From a virus: a stretch of DNA of 29,480 nucleotides. How positions within the stretch are numbered: position 1 is the first letter of the stretch; the number at the start of each line of letters is the position of its first letter. The translations under genes and the position numbers were made by a program. Below the pieces are notes generated by a model. The model did no database searches. It saw nothing but the letters and a program-made list of their open reading frames with translations, and was not told where the DNA came from. Below, in pieces: positions 22,864 through 28,584 of this stretch. The stretch is from IMG/VR virus record IMGVR_UViG_3300027782_000272, positions 1 to 29,480 of that record; one strand, 5' to 3'.

Positions 22864-23387
22864 TGGTAAAGTTTGTGCTGGGCGTTGCTCAGATTGGTTA
22901 GAATCCGCGTCATTTCTTCATGGATTATGCTTTGAATCTTGGCTGCGGTCAGTCCTTCTAGGCGTGGTGAAAAGTCGTTGCTGAACTTCAGCAGCTCAGA
23001 CCTGGCCGCCGATGCAATCCGGATCATGTCTTCTTTGACTTCGCCGGCCGGCAATAGTTCGCGCGTCTGCATTCTGACCTGCAATCCGACTTTTAACGCT
23101 TTTAGCTTCTCGTGGTAAATCTTGATATTGTCGATGTCCATGCTGCCAATCAGAAGCCGTTCGATTTGCTCGATGCTTTGTTCGGTCGTTTCGTTAGCTA
23201 GCAATGCCTGATCTTGCTCGGATTCCGGCTTGATCTTGGCGTCCTTAGCTATCCGGTGCCGACGTCCGCCTAGATGCTTTTTCAAGTCGTCTTCATTCCA
23301 GATGTTCACTCCGGCATTTTGCGCGCTGTTCAAAACGTCGCGGGTGATTCCGTGCTTTTTGCAGACTTCGACTTTGGTTTGTTTCAT
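22860..23387 (-). CDS. Terminase small subunit candidate (Nu1-like)
   Basis: A 175-aa protein. The N-terminus (VEVCKKHGITRDVLNSAQNA then GVNIWNEDDLKKHLG) is a winged-helix/MerR-like reader such as the lambda Nu1 DNA-binding part, in which the wing precedes the D-D-L-K-K helix. The C-terminal half is a long helix rich in Glu and Arg that would bind the large subunit. It lies directly before TerL with an ATGA overlap. The start at 23387 is 7 bases after the upstream stop. Confidence 0.7.
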   Translation of the reverse strand: MKQTKVEVCKKHGITRDVLNSAQNAGVNIWNEDDLKKHLGGRRHRIAKDAKIKPESEQDQALLANETTEQSIEQIERLLIGSMDIDNIKIYHEKLKALKVGLQVRMQTRELLPAGEVKEDMIRIASAARSELLKFSNDFSPRLEGLTAAKIQSIIHEEMTRILTNLSNAQHKLYQ

Positions 23388-23394
23388 GTTGTTT

Positions 23395-23742
23395 TTAGTT
23401 TTTGCCGGCAATCGCGTTGCAAAGGTTTCTGAATTGATCGTCGAGATCGTATCGTTTGCGGGCCTCGGCGGTTGATTTAACGACTGCATGAAAAGTCAAT
23501 CCCGTAGCTTCGGCAGCGTATTTTCTTTCAACGCCGGAAGCAACAATGACATGCGCCAGGGCGAGTTTAACTGTGCGCATTGACCTCCGGCTTTGTTTGT
23601 CCGTGATTTGCTCGTAACGGTAGCCGGTGACGTTGCAACAGTTTTGAACTAGTCCTTGAACTCTGACCATCATGGACAAGTATTTCAATTTAACTCTGCG
23701 GCCTCGTTTGGGTTTGTATGGTAGTGTGATTTCGTTTTTCAT
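23395..23742 (-). CDS. Stand-alone DnaA domain IV-like DNA-binding protein (1)
   Basis: A 115-aa basic protein. From residue 38 on it resembles the DNA-binding C-terminal domain of DnaA: VTGYRYEQITDKQSRRSMRT, then LALAHVIVASGVERKYAAEA, then LTFHAVVKSTAEARKRYDLD, ending DDQFRNLCNAI. In DnaA these are the basic R-rich loop, the two helices of the helix-turn-helix and the recognition helix with T-V-L-H-A. There is no AAA+ ATPase part. It may bind DnaA boxes or a phage site and act in late control (it precedes the terminase genes) or replication. Inference from motif order. Confidence 0.6.
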   Translation of the reverse strand: MKNEITLPYKPKRGRRVKLKYLSMMVRVQGLVQNCCNVTGYRYEQITDKQSRRSMRTVKLALAHVIVASGVERKYAAEATGLTFHAVVKSTAEARKRYDLDDQFRNLCNAIAGKN

Positions 23743-23871
23743 TTTTTGATTGCTTTGGGAATTAACTCCCGCCGATTGCGCTTAAACATTTGCAATCGAC
23801 AGGAGCCTGTTTACCCGGTCCGCCACACGGCGGTGAGATTTGTTCGGTCGTGTCCAAGTCATTTTGTTAAT
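23743..23871 (-). other. Short intergenic region with two coupled micro-ORFs
   Basis: Two overlapping minus-strand micro-ORFs fill this 129-base gap: a 26-codon one (23782-23862, starting MTWTRPNKSHRR) and a 16-codon one (23739-23789, MFKRNRRELIPKAIKK). The second starts within the last codons of the first, and its stop overlaps the next gene's ATG as ATGA. Both are basic. They could be leader peptides for translational coupling, or chance. No promoter or terminator was seen. Confidence 0.35.
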
Positions 23872-24066
23872 TCATTCATTTTCCCTGCGGTCGTCAGAAG
23901 TGCATTCTGCGGTATTTCGCAAAAGATTCCTTGCCGGGGGTGTATAACGCAACAAAACGGCACCAATCTTACCGCTCTGTGACTGCATCCAGCCCAGTTG
24001 CGTCAGGATGCCCACCAAGCCCGTTTCAGACCGTTTGCCTGTGTTTATATCAAACCCTAACGTCAT
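23872..24066 (-). CDS. Hypothetical 64-aa basic protein
   Basis: A 64-aa protein (MTLGFDINTGKRSETGLVGI...). The N-terminal half has small glycine-rich turns, the C-terminus is hydrophilic (CTSDDRRENE). Start chosen at 24066, where the ATG overlaps the preceding stop (ATGA at 24063-24066); an upstream start would extend far into the neighbour. Family not recognised. Confidence 0.5.
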   Translation of the reverse strand: MTLGFDINTGKRSETGLVGILTQLGWMQSQSGKIGAVLLRYTPPARNLLRNTAECTSDDRRENE

Positions 24067-24323
24067 GGCCCCGTTTCGTTCGTAGCTAGCTGCCACGGTT
24101 CATATCCGTTTGCCTGTGCCATTAGGTCCGCGTCCAACGGTATCGCGCCATGCCCGAGCAGGTGCATCACCGATACGGTCTGACCCGTCTCCTGCGTGCC
24201 GATCAGCGCGCCCTTGACGCTATAAACCGGTTCGGACTCTTTGCGCTGTATCACCTCAAACACTTGGAAGCGCATTGAGCTAATAAACGGTTGTTTATGA
24301 TAGACCTTTAAAAAAGTTCTCAT
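24063..24323 (-). CDS. Hypothetical 86-aa protein
   Basis: An 86-aa protein with alternating beta segments (MRFQVFEVIQ, PVYSVKGALIG, TVSVMHLLGHGAIPL) and a C-terminal DADLMAQANGYEPW. No motif recognised. Coupled on both sides by ATGA overlaps (24320-24323; 24063-24066). Confidence 0.6.
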   Translation of the reverse strand: MRTFLKVYHKQPFISSMRFQVFEVIQRKESEPVYSVKGALIGTQETGQTVSVMHLLGHGAIPLDADLMAQANGYEPWQLATNETGP

Positions 24324-24472
24324 GTCCGTATAGTATAGGTTGGAGCGGTAACGTCAAAACAATTCGCAAGCTGACTGATTGTAGCTATCCATTGAACTGC
24401 CGATTCGTAGCAGTTCAATGTGATAACAAGCCGCTCTGATTCGTAAACGCTGGCTGGCTGGTCTGTGTGCAT
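24320..24472 (-). CDS. Hypothetical 50-aa protein
   Basis: A 50-aa ORF starting MHTDQPASVYESERLVITLN with SAVQWIATISQLANCFDVTA. It begins two bases after the upstream stop and its stop overlaps the next start (ATGA). The spacing leaves no non-coding gap, supporting it as a gene. Alternating polar/hydrophobic residues suggest a small alpha-beta fold. Unknown. Confidence 0.55.
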   Translation of the reverse strand: MHTDQPASVYESERLVITLNCYESAVQWIATISQLANCFDVTAPTYTIRT

Positions 24473-24474
24473 TT

Positions 24475-24957
24475 TTACATAACCTGCTCCGTTTCATCCA
24501 TTGCAGCGATGATAGACGCAACTTCATTCAATGCTGCGTATTTGCGCCTAAACGCGCCAATATCAATTTTGCATTGCGCCAATAATTGCGCGCGGTATCT
24601 GGAGCTGTTCATGACTTGATCCAAGCTAACATATGCGCCGCGTTCTTCCGTTTCGGTGATGTTCTCGTCGTTTCTGTGCGGTATGACAGTTTCAATTTGT
24701 ACATTGTGCCAAGCCCTGACCGTCACGCATTTGTCCTCGGTGACGTGGTATTGCACTTTAATGCGCCGGATAAGCCCAGCCGCTTGAATTTTGCGGTATT
24801 CGTTCGCCGCGATGGTGTCTTCCCATTGAAAATAGTTGTGCAATGGTGAATTTTTATTTTCGGCATGTTTCAAAACAATTTCAGCCGTGATGCTTCCATG
24901 CTTTGCTGCGATTTTCTCTAGTTCTTCTTTTAGTGTCAATTTCAGTGTTTCAGTCAT
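24475..24957 (-). CDS. Conserved phage protein (SPLHNYFQWEDTIAANEYR family)
   Basis: A 160-aa protein. The N-terminal segment GSITAEIVLKHAENKNSPLH followed by NYFQWEDTIAANEYR and then IRRIKVQYHV matches a family frequently seen in phages (S-P-L-H-x-x-F-x-W-D-D, A-A-x-x-Y-R). Function unknown; the C-terminal helix is rich in Ala and Gln. Start at 24957 is chosen over one at 24993, which would overlap the upstream gene and lacks the A/C-rich leader seen here (AACACAAACAATACAAAAT). Confidence 0.75.
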   Translation of the reverse strand: MTETLKLTLKEELEKIAAKHGSITAEIVLKHAENKNSPLHNYFQWEDTIAANEYRKIQAAGLIRRIKVQYHVTEDKCVTVRAWHNVQIETVIPHRNDENITETEERGAYVSLDQVMNSSRYRAQLLAQCKIDIGAFRRKYAALNEVASIIAAMDETEQVM

Positions 24958-24974
24958 ATTTTGTATTGTTTGTG

Positions 24975-25280
24975 TTAAAAAATTACTGGCCATTTATACC
25001 CCGCTCTCCAGTCGCGGTTTGTGCTATGCGTTTCCTGCCTTGCCGCGCCTCGCCGAGCCGCGCCGTGCCTCGCCTGCCTTGCCAAGCCGCGCCTCGCCGG
25101 GCCTAGCCTCGCCTGCGTTGCCACGCCGAGCCTAGCCTTGCCGTGCCCGGCCTTGCCATGCCACGCCTGCGTTGCCTCGCCTTGCCACGCCGGGCGCATC
25201 CTAGCCTGCCTTGCCTTGCCCTGCCCAGCCTTGCCCTGCCCAGCCTGCGTTGCAATTTGTGCTTGTGCTTGTGCTTGCAT
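24975..25280 (-). CDS. Low-complexity basic protein encoded by the GCCNN array
   Basis: A 101-aa ORF. It starts MQAQAQAQIATQAGQGKAG, continues as Ala/Gly/Arg/Lys/Gln pseudo-repeats of five residues (GKAGQ, GKARQ and so on; the 5-base unit repeats in phase every five codons) and ends with an ordinary tail, NRDWRAGYKWPVIF, and a stop 17 bases before the next ATG. The normal tail and the gap-free fit support translation, but such arrays keep several frames open by chance. If made, it is very basic and would bind nucleic acid. A longer reading from a TTG at 25325 overlaps the preceding stop. Confidence 0.4.
   Translation of the reverse strand: MQAQAQAQIATQAGQGKAGQGKARQARMRPAWQGEATQAWHGKAGHGKARLGVATQARLGPARRGLARQARHGAARRGAARQETHSTNRDWRAGYKWPVIF
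25031..25252. repeat. Degenerate pentanucleotide array (GCCNN)n
   Basis: About 220 bases made almost entirely of 5-base units GCCNN on plus (GGCNN on minus), with NN varied and a few 4- or 9-base irregular units. The segment GCCTGCGTT recurs at 25111-25119, 25165-25173 and 25243-25251. It has far more C on plus than the surroundings. A short GCTTGT-type hexanucleotide run follows at 25258-25279. It is unlike any other part of the window except the Pro-Glu tract. Confidence 0.92.
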
Positions 25281-25288
25281 TGTCGTTT

Positions 25289-25310
25289 CCCGCTGATTAC
25301 CCGCAGCGGG
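25289..25310. promoter_or_regulatory. Stem-loop upstream of the repeat ORF
   Basis: Inverted repeat CCCGCTG (25289-25295) and CAGCGGG (25304-25310) with an 8-base loop, 9 bases before the ATG at 25280. A longer alternative pairing (TTTCCCG with CGGGAAA, 25286-25292 and 25312-25318) competes. No T run follows, so it may be a translational control hairpin rather than a terminator. Confidence 0.55.
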
Positions 25311-25321
25311 ACGGGAAATTG

Positions 25322-25957
25322 TCAATCTAGTCGAAATGTCCCCCAGCCCATTCCTGCGCTCATCTTGCTGTCTGGCCTGCCCTCGCCAATTCCGACTTGC
25401 GCGCCGACTCTTGTCATTAGGTTTGCGGCGTCTGTTGCGCTGAACTGGTCTGCGTCGTATTGAACTTTAACCATTGCCGACCACGGCCAAAATTTAGCTC
25501 GAACGCGCAAATCGCAAACGCCGGTCGCATTGCGAGCGTGCATAAGATGCGGTTCTGGTTTGCCGTCAATTTTGATCAATGGCACGCCGTCCACTTTATC
25601 GAATCCGTCCGGCAAAATAAACACTGACATTTTGGCTAGCGTCATTTTAAATCCGACCAATCTGCAAGCCGAGATCATTGCGTTTCTGAATGCCGATGCC
25701 GGGATGCCGTTAAATCCGCAATCGCTGACGTGTTGCGCTTGCCGAAAGTCCTCATCGAAGTCGCGCGCTTCTTTTGCTTTTTTCTTGTTGGCTTGGCTTC
25801 CGGCTTCGTGCTTTGCTTTCATCGCATTGATTGCTTTTTCCGAAAAGCGCAACTGAATGTATGGCGCCGTGCCTATTATTTTAAACTCAGCGGTATGGAT
25901 TTTTGGCGCTGTAATTTGCACCGTTTCTACATTATTTTTTTCATCTGTTTTTTTCAT
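25322..25957 (-). CDS. Unrecognised 211-aa phage protein (possible RAMP-like fold)
   Basis: A 211-aa protein. Beta segments early (AEFKIIGTAPYIQLRF), a Lys-rich linker (residues about 48-62), then GIPASAFRNAMISACRLVGF, strand-helix elements, and a C-terminal Gly-rich loop QVGIGEGRPDSKMSAGMGWG. The helix-then-strand order with a late Gly loop recalls RAMP/Cas7-like RNA-binding proteins, but no catalytic residues can be named and the match is only impressionistic. It starts after a 44-base CA-rich leader with no Shine-Dalgarno and is followed by the repeat ORF. Confidence 0.6.
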   Translation of the reverse strand: MKKTDEKNNVETVQITAPKIHTAEFKIIGTAPYIQLRFSEKAINAMKAKHEAGSQANKKKAKEARDFDEDFRQAQHVSDCGFNGIPASAFRNAMISACRLVGFKMTLAKMSVFILPDGFDKVDGVPLIKIDGKPEPHLMHARNATGVCDLRVRAKFWPWSAMVKVQYDADQFSATDAANLMTRVGAQVGIGEGRPDSKMSAGMGWGTFRLD

Positions 25958-26001
25958 ATTCTGTCTGTGTTTGTGTGTGTTTGTGTTTGTCTTAAAAAAT
26001 C

Positions 26002-26166
26002 CTATAAATCCTCGATATAATCCGCCAATTCCCTCAGCGTCCCGAAAAAGTCCGTAGCCAAATAATCCTGATCCAGCGCCGACATAAGCTGATAATGCCC
26101 AGCCTCGATGCGAACGATCGCAATGCCTTTGTTCAAGGCTTGGATAATTAGAGCTTTGTAGGTCAT
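26002..26166 (-). CDS. Hypothetical 54-aa protein
   Basis: A 54-aa ORF (MTYKALIIQALNKGIAIVRI...), alpha-beta in pattern, ending in an acidic helix (ELADYIEDL). It starts 6 bases after a TAAGAT box (promoter F), fits the gap exactly and heads the following operon. Not recognised. Confidence 0.6.
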   Translation of the reverse strand: MTYKALIIQALNKGIAIVRIEAGHYQLMSALDQDYLATDFFGTLRELADYIEDL

Positions 26167-26175
26167 GCGTGTATC

Positions 26176-26213
26176 TTACTATCTCTTTGATACTTGTAAA
26201 TATATTTTTTCAA
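26176..26213 (-). promoter_or_regulatory. Candidate promoter F with A-rich element and inverted repeat
   Basis: Minus strand: the 26-base A-rich element (26188-26213; TTGAAAAAA, ATATTTAC, TATCA) shared with 1602-1627. TTTACA in it serves as -35, then 16 bases, TAAGAT as -10 ending at about 26173, then 6 bases to the ATG at 26166. A small inverted repeat GTATC / GATAC (13-base spacer) lies in the spacer. The geometry again predicts a leaderless mRNA. The element overlaps the stop of the upstream gene. Confidence 0.55.
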
Positions 26214-26485
26214 TTATTTTCATCCGGCCTGATCCCGGTTAATTTAGCCAAGACCGCCGCGATCTGCTGTGCTTGCCCGACCTTAGCCACGTTGTGCATA
26301 ACGCTGGCGTGATTGACATGGAACACGTCGGCAATGCGCTGCAAGGCCCATCCGGACTGTCTAAGCATGTATTGGGCCAAAGCGCGCGCATCGGCGATGT
26401 GTTGGATACGCGACTGACCCATGATCTGCTCGGGCGTGCAGCTCATTTCGGTTGCGATTGTTTCGATTAGTGTTTTCGTTTTCAT
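26210..26485 (-). CDS. Stand-alone DnaA domain IV-like DNA-binding protein (2)
   Basis: A 91-aa protein nearly all of which is DnaA domain IV-like: CTPEQIMGQSRIQHIADARA, LAQYMLRQSGWALQRIADVF and NHASVMHNVAKVGQ. The last piece matches the D-H-T-T-V-L-H-A recognition block of DnaA (N-H-A-S-V-M-H-N). There is no ATPase domain. It can be expected to bind DnaA-box-like DNA, perhaps competing with host DnaA or acting as a phage regulator. Start overlaps the preceding stop (ATGA at 26482-26485). Confidence 0.7.
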   Translation of the reverse strand: MKTKTLIETIATEMSCTPEQIMGQSRIQHIADARALAQYMLRQSGWALQRIADVFHVNHASVMHNVAKVGQAQQIAAVLAKLTGIRPDENN

Positions 26486-26775
26486 GTTTGGTTGTCCTGT
26501 GCTGGGGTGTTCTGCTGAATTATTTCACCGAGGTTCCAAGCCGCCCTTGCTAAAGAACACTCTGGTTCATGTCCTTTCGAGCAATGACCATAGCATACGA
26601 TGCACCGAGATTCTTTCTCGTTACCTTTCCATTCGACTTCTCGCAAGACATCGCGAGCAAGAATCAATGCAGAACAAGGCGCAGAAGCCAATGACCTCAG
26701 TCGGTCGTGTATCCACCATCTCAGGTCGGCGGGAGCGTTGGCGTTGATCCAGTCTGTTGCTTGTTTGTCGGTCAT
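26482..26775 (-). CDS. Small Cys-rich protein
   Basis: A 97-aa protein. It has an N-terminal helix (ATDWINANAPADLRWWIHDR) and then CIVCYGHCSKGHEPECSLAR, which has a C-x-x-C-x-x-x-C...C cluster able to bind zinc. Unknown family. ATGA overlaps on both sides. Confidence 0.65.
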   Translation of the reverse strand: MTDKQATDWINANAPADLRWWIHDRLRSLASAPCSALILARDVLREVEWKGNEKESRCIVCYGHCSKGHEPECSLARAAWNLGEIIQQNTPAQDNQT

Positions 26776-27140
26776 GGCTTTGTCGCGTTGATGATGGACT
26801 CCAAGTAGAGCAACGTCCGTTCCTCGTCGGCAGGATCAAAGCTCACGTCAAGTATTGCAAAGCTTTGTGGGTTTTCGCGGAAGTGGTAGAGTTCCACGCT
26901 TCCTCGCATCGTCGCAGTCACAGGACGAGTGCTATGGTTGAAAAGCGGCCAGTAAGCGCACTTCTCAATCGTCCACTTGGTATTTCTAACTAGTCTTCGG
27001 AGTGCTACGCGTAACCGCTTGCTGTCCTCCTTATTGTTGGTTTCGATGGCCGTTTTTATGCAAGCCCTGCGATTCAACTTCTTCCAGTCGTCGTTAATGA
27101 GTTCGGTGTATTCTTCAAGCAGTTGTTGGTCTGTTTTCAT
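26772..27140 (-). CDS. Hypothetical 122-aa protein
   Basis: A 122-aa protein. Helical first half with many basic residues (LRVALRRLVRNTKWTIEKC), then a beta part (FAILDVSFDPADEERTLLYL). No motif recognised. It begins inside the 3' end of the small upstream ORF and its stop overlaps the next start (ATGA at 26772-26775). Confidence 0.6.
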   Translation of the reverse strand: MKTDQQLLEEYTELINDDWKKLNRRACIKTAIETNNKEDSKRLRVALRRLVRNTKWTIEKCAYWPLFNHSTRPVTATMRGSVELYHFRENPQSFAILDVSFDPADEERTLLYLESIINATKP

Positions 27141-27225
27141 AGTTTTGGGGTAATTCGGGCTGATTCAGAGAACAATTTGTGAGAGGCAAAGCCGAGGAAG
27201 TCTTTTTTGTTTTTCGGGCTTTCAT
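27115..27225 (-). CDS. Hypothetical 36-aa micro-gene
   Basis: A 36-aa ORF (MKARKTKKTSSALPLTNCSL...) starting at an ATG that overlaps the previous stop (ATGA at 27222-27225) and filling the 81-base gap before the next gene, whose 5' end it overlaps by 26 bases. The perfect ATGA fit favours it; the low-complexity sequence and the overlap count against it. Confidence 0.35.
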   Translation of the reverse strand: MKARKTKKTSSALPLTNCSLNQPELPQNYENRPTTA

Positions 27226-27728
27226 GGTTGGCGTGGCTCCACATTGACGTTCGGCAGAGAATTGATGTGATCCGCTACCTCTTGAGATGTTCCTCGAATG
27301 TCCTGCTTTTCGCGTTTGTCGTTGTAATATGTGACTTGGCACATCCGATCCATGCAGCCAATCGTGAGGCGCACGGTTCCAAAATAAGATTGCCGAACAA
27401 GTCGCGGCAGATCAACCTCCGTCGGCGGGGTCTGTGCTATTGCGTTCGTCCAATAGCCTCTTACTTCCTCATCCCATCGTCGCAGGAAACTATCTTCGCC
27501 ATCATCCCCGCTCAATAGCCAGTCCACCCGTTGCGCCATTTCTTGCGCTTGTCTGAGCGTGTGCGCTGCCTCCTTGAACTTTTCGATGATTGCCGGCGGG
27601 TATTTGTTACCTTTTTTCCCGCCCCACTCGTTTGGTGTTTGGTCATTGTTGCTTTCAATGACTTCATCTATTTCGACTGCGATGTCATTAATTCGGTATT
27701 GCGCGTAGTTAAAATGTCCTCCACTCAT
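27222..27728 (-). CDS. MSGGHFNY-family phage protein
   Basis: A 168-aa protein beginning MSGGHFNYAQYRINDIAVEI, the signature of a family common in phages. It is helical with IIEKFKEAAHTLRQAQEMAQ and DEEVRGYWTNAIAQ. Function unknown. The start at 27728 is chosen because the family signature begins there; an earlier ATG at 27788 is in frame but lies inside the 45-aa gene. Confidence 0.8.
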   Translation of the reverse strand: MSGGHFNYAQYRINDIAVEIDEVIESNNDQTPNEWGGKKGNKYPPAIIEKFKEAAHTLRQAQEMAQRVDWLLSGDDGEDSFLRRWDEEVRGYWTNAIAQTPPTEVDLPRLVRQSYFGTVRLTIGCMDRMCQVTYYNDKREKQDIRGTSQEVADHINSLPNVNVEPRQP

Positions 27729-27729
27729 A

Positions 27730-27867
27730 TTATTCAGTTTCGTTTTGGTTGCAATCATCCCCATCATAATCATCCCGCTCCGCCTCATCGTCCCCGATGC
27801 ATAATGGGCAGGTTGTGGTCGAGCTGGGCCAGTTGGTGCTTCCGCAGATGTGGCAGGGTGATTTCAT
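27730..27867 (-). CDS. Small zinc-ribbon-like protein (45 aa)
   Basis: A 45-aa protein with two C-x-x-C knuckles (CHIC at residues 5-8 and CPLC at 20-23) and an acidic tail (DDEAERDDYDGDDC). A minimal zinc ribbon. The ATG overlaps the preceding stop (ATGA at 27864-27867) and its TAA is one base before the next start. Exact fit with no gap makes it convincing. Possible DNA, RNA or protein-binding adaptor. Confidence 0.72.
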   Translation of the reverse strand: MKSPCHICGSTNWPSSTTTCPLCIGDDEAERDDYDGDDCNQNETE

Positions 27868-28247
27868 TTCGGTTCGGGTTGGGTTAGGGTTAGGGATTTG
27901 AGGGCCATCTTGGCAATACCCTCCATGCGTCCAAGCTCGTAGGCGTAATCTGTTTCGGGTAGGTCTTGCACATTGTTATTGGCAATCCGATTCAAAACCC
28001 CAGCTAGCCTGTCCCGCTGCTCCAAAGTAATCTCAAACTTTTGTGCAAGCTCATTGTTATAGGCATCGCCTGATTTGAGTGTTTCCTTGTGTTGGTTGAG
28101 CATCAGTTCAAGATTCATAATCCTTTTCGCTGGTTCTTCGTATCCAGTTCCAAGGCAGTCGGGACAATCGTAGTCGTGTCCTTGGTGGTGGGCATCCCCC
28201 GTCCCGTTGCATTCTTCACAGGGTTTTAGTTTAAATAATTCACTCAT
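27864..28247 (-). CDS. DnaJ-type zinc-finger/coiled-coil protein
   Basis: A 127-aa protein. The first 35 residues hold CEECNGTG and CPDCLGTG, repeats of the DnaJ Cys-rich type (C-x-x-C-x-G-x-G) that bind one zinc. A long helix follows (LMLNQHKETLKSG..., EQRDRLAGVLNRIAN) and the end is SLTLTQPEPK. The helix and end are shared with the next gene (28244-28579). No J-domain. ATGA overlaps on both sides. Confidence 0.7.
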   Translation of the reverse strand: MSELFKLKPCEECNGTGDAHHQGHDYDCPDCLGTGYEEPAKRIMNLELMLNQHKETLKSGDAYNNELAQKFEITLEQRDRLAGVLNRIANNNVQDLPETDYAYELGRMEGIAKMALKSLTLTQPEPK

Positions 28248-28579
28248 GGCTTTAGGGTTAGGGATTGGAGTGCTTCGTTGGCAATAGTTCTAACTGCATC
28301 CATGCGGTCTGGCAGTGTAATTACCCAATCGCAATCAGCTAGTTTCCGCAAAGCCTCAGCCATCCTGTCCCGCTGCTCGGTCATGGCGGTTAGTTCTAAT
28401 TGCACCTTTTTCGCATAATCCCAGATTGTCCCGTTCGGGTCCATCATCTCGCAGCCAAGGTCCTTGTTTTGCTGGATGTATTTCGCTTTCCATTCGTCCC
28501 GCTGCTTGGTGACGGCAATAAGTCTTTCGTTAATTTGAAGAATGCTGCGTGCTGCGGCTATAAGGTCAGAATAATTCAT
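28244..28579 (-). CDS. Coiled-coil protein related to the adjacent zinc-finger protein
   Basis: A 111-aa helical protein starting MNYSDLIAAARSILQ, with two Q-R-D repeats (TKQRDEWKAKY and TEQRDRMAEALRKLAD) and an end ALQSLTLKP. The helix and the end match the downstream neighbour, so the two look like a duplication. Start at 28579 is chosen for the leader AACCAAACCGAATAAACAAA, which resembles the one before the ATPase. Function unknown. Confidence 0.65.
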   Translation of the reverse strand: MNYSDLIAAARSILQINERLIAVTKQRDEWKAKYIQQNKDLGCEMMDPNGTIWDYAKKVQLELTAMTEQRDRMAEALRKLADCDWVITLPDRMDAVRTIANEALQSLTLKP

Positions 28580-28584
28580 TTTGT

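Noticed and set aside
23746-23982. Plus-strand ORF across the gap before the DnaA-like gene
   Set aside because: It overlaps the minus-strand 64-aa gene and micro-ORFs that fit the ATGA chain, and has no start context.
25320-25325. TTGACA before the repeat ORF as a promoter
   Set aside because: Nearest -10-like sequences sit at 18-20 bases inside the stem-loop and are poor; the -35 also overlaps coding sequence.
24836-25463. Plus-strand frames through the GCCNN array (Cys/Leu/Pro/Ala-rich)
   Set aside because: GCC-rich repeats keep several frames open by chance. No plus-strand gene is seen anywhere else, and these frames run into clear minus-strand genes.
26291-26299. TTATGCACA DnaA box as part of an origin
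   Set aside because: Single copy, within the codons for the VMHN block of the DnaA-like gene; no box cluster or AT-rich unwinding region nearby.
27881-27893. Telomere-like TTAGGG repeats (also near 28254)
   Set aside because: Only two units; they lie in the ends of two paralogous genes and encode part of SLTL.
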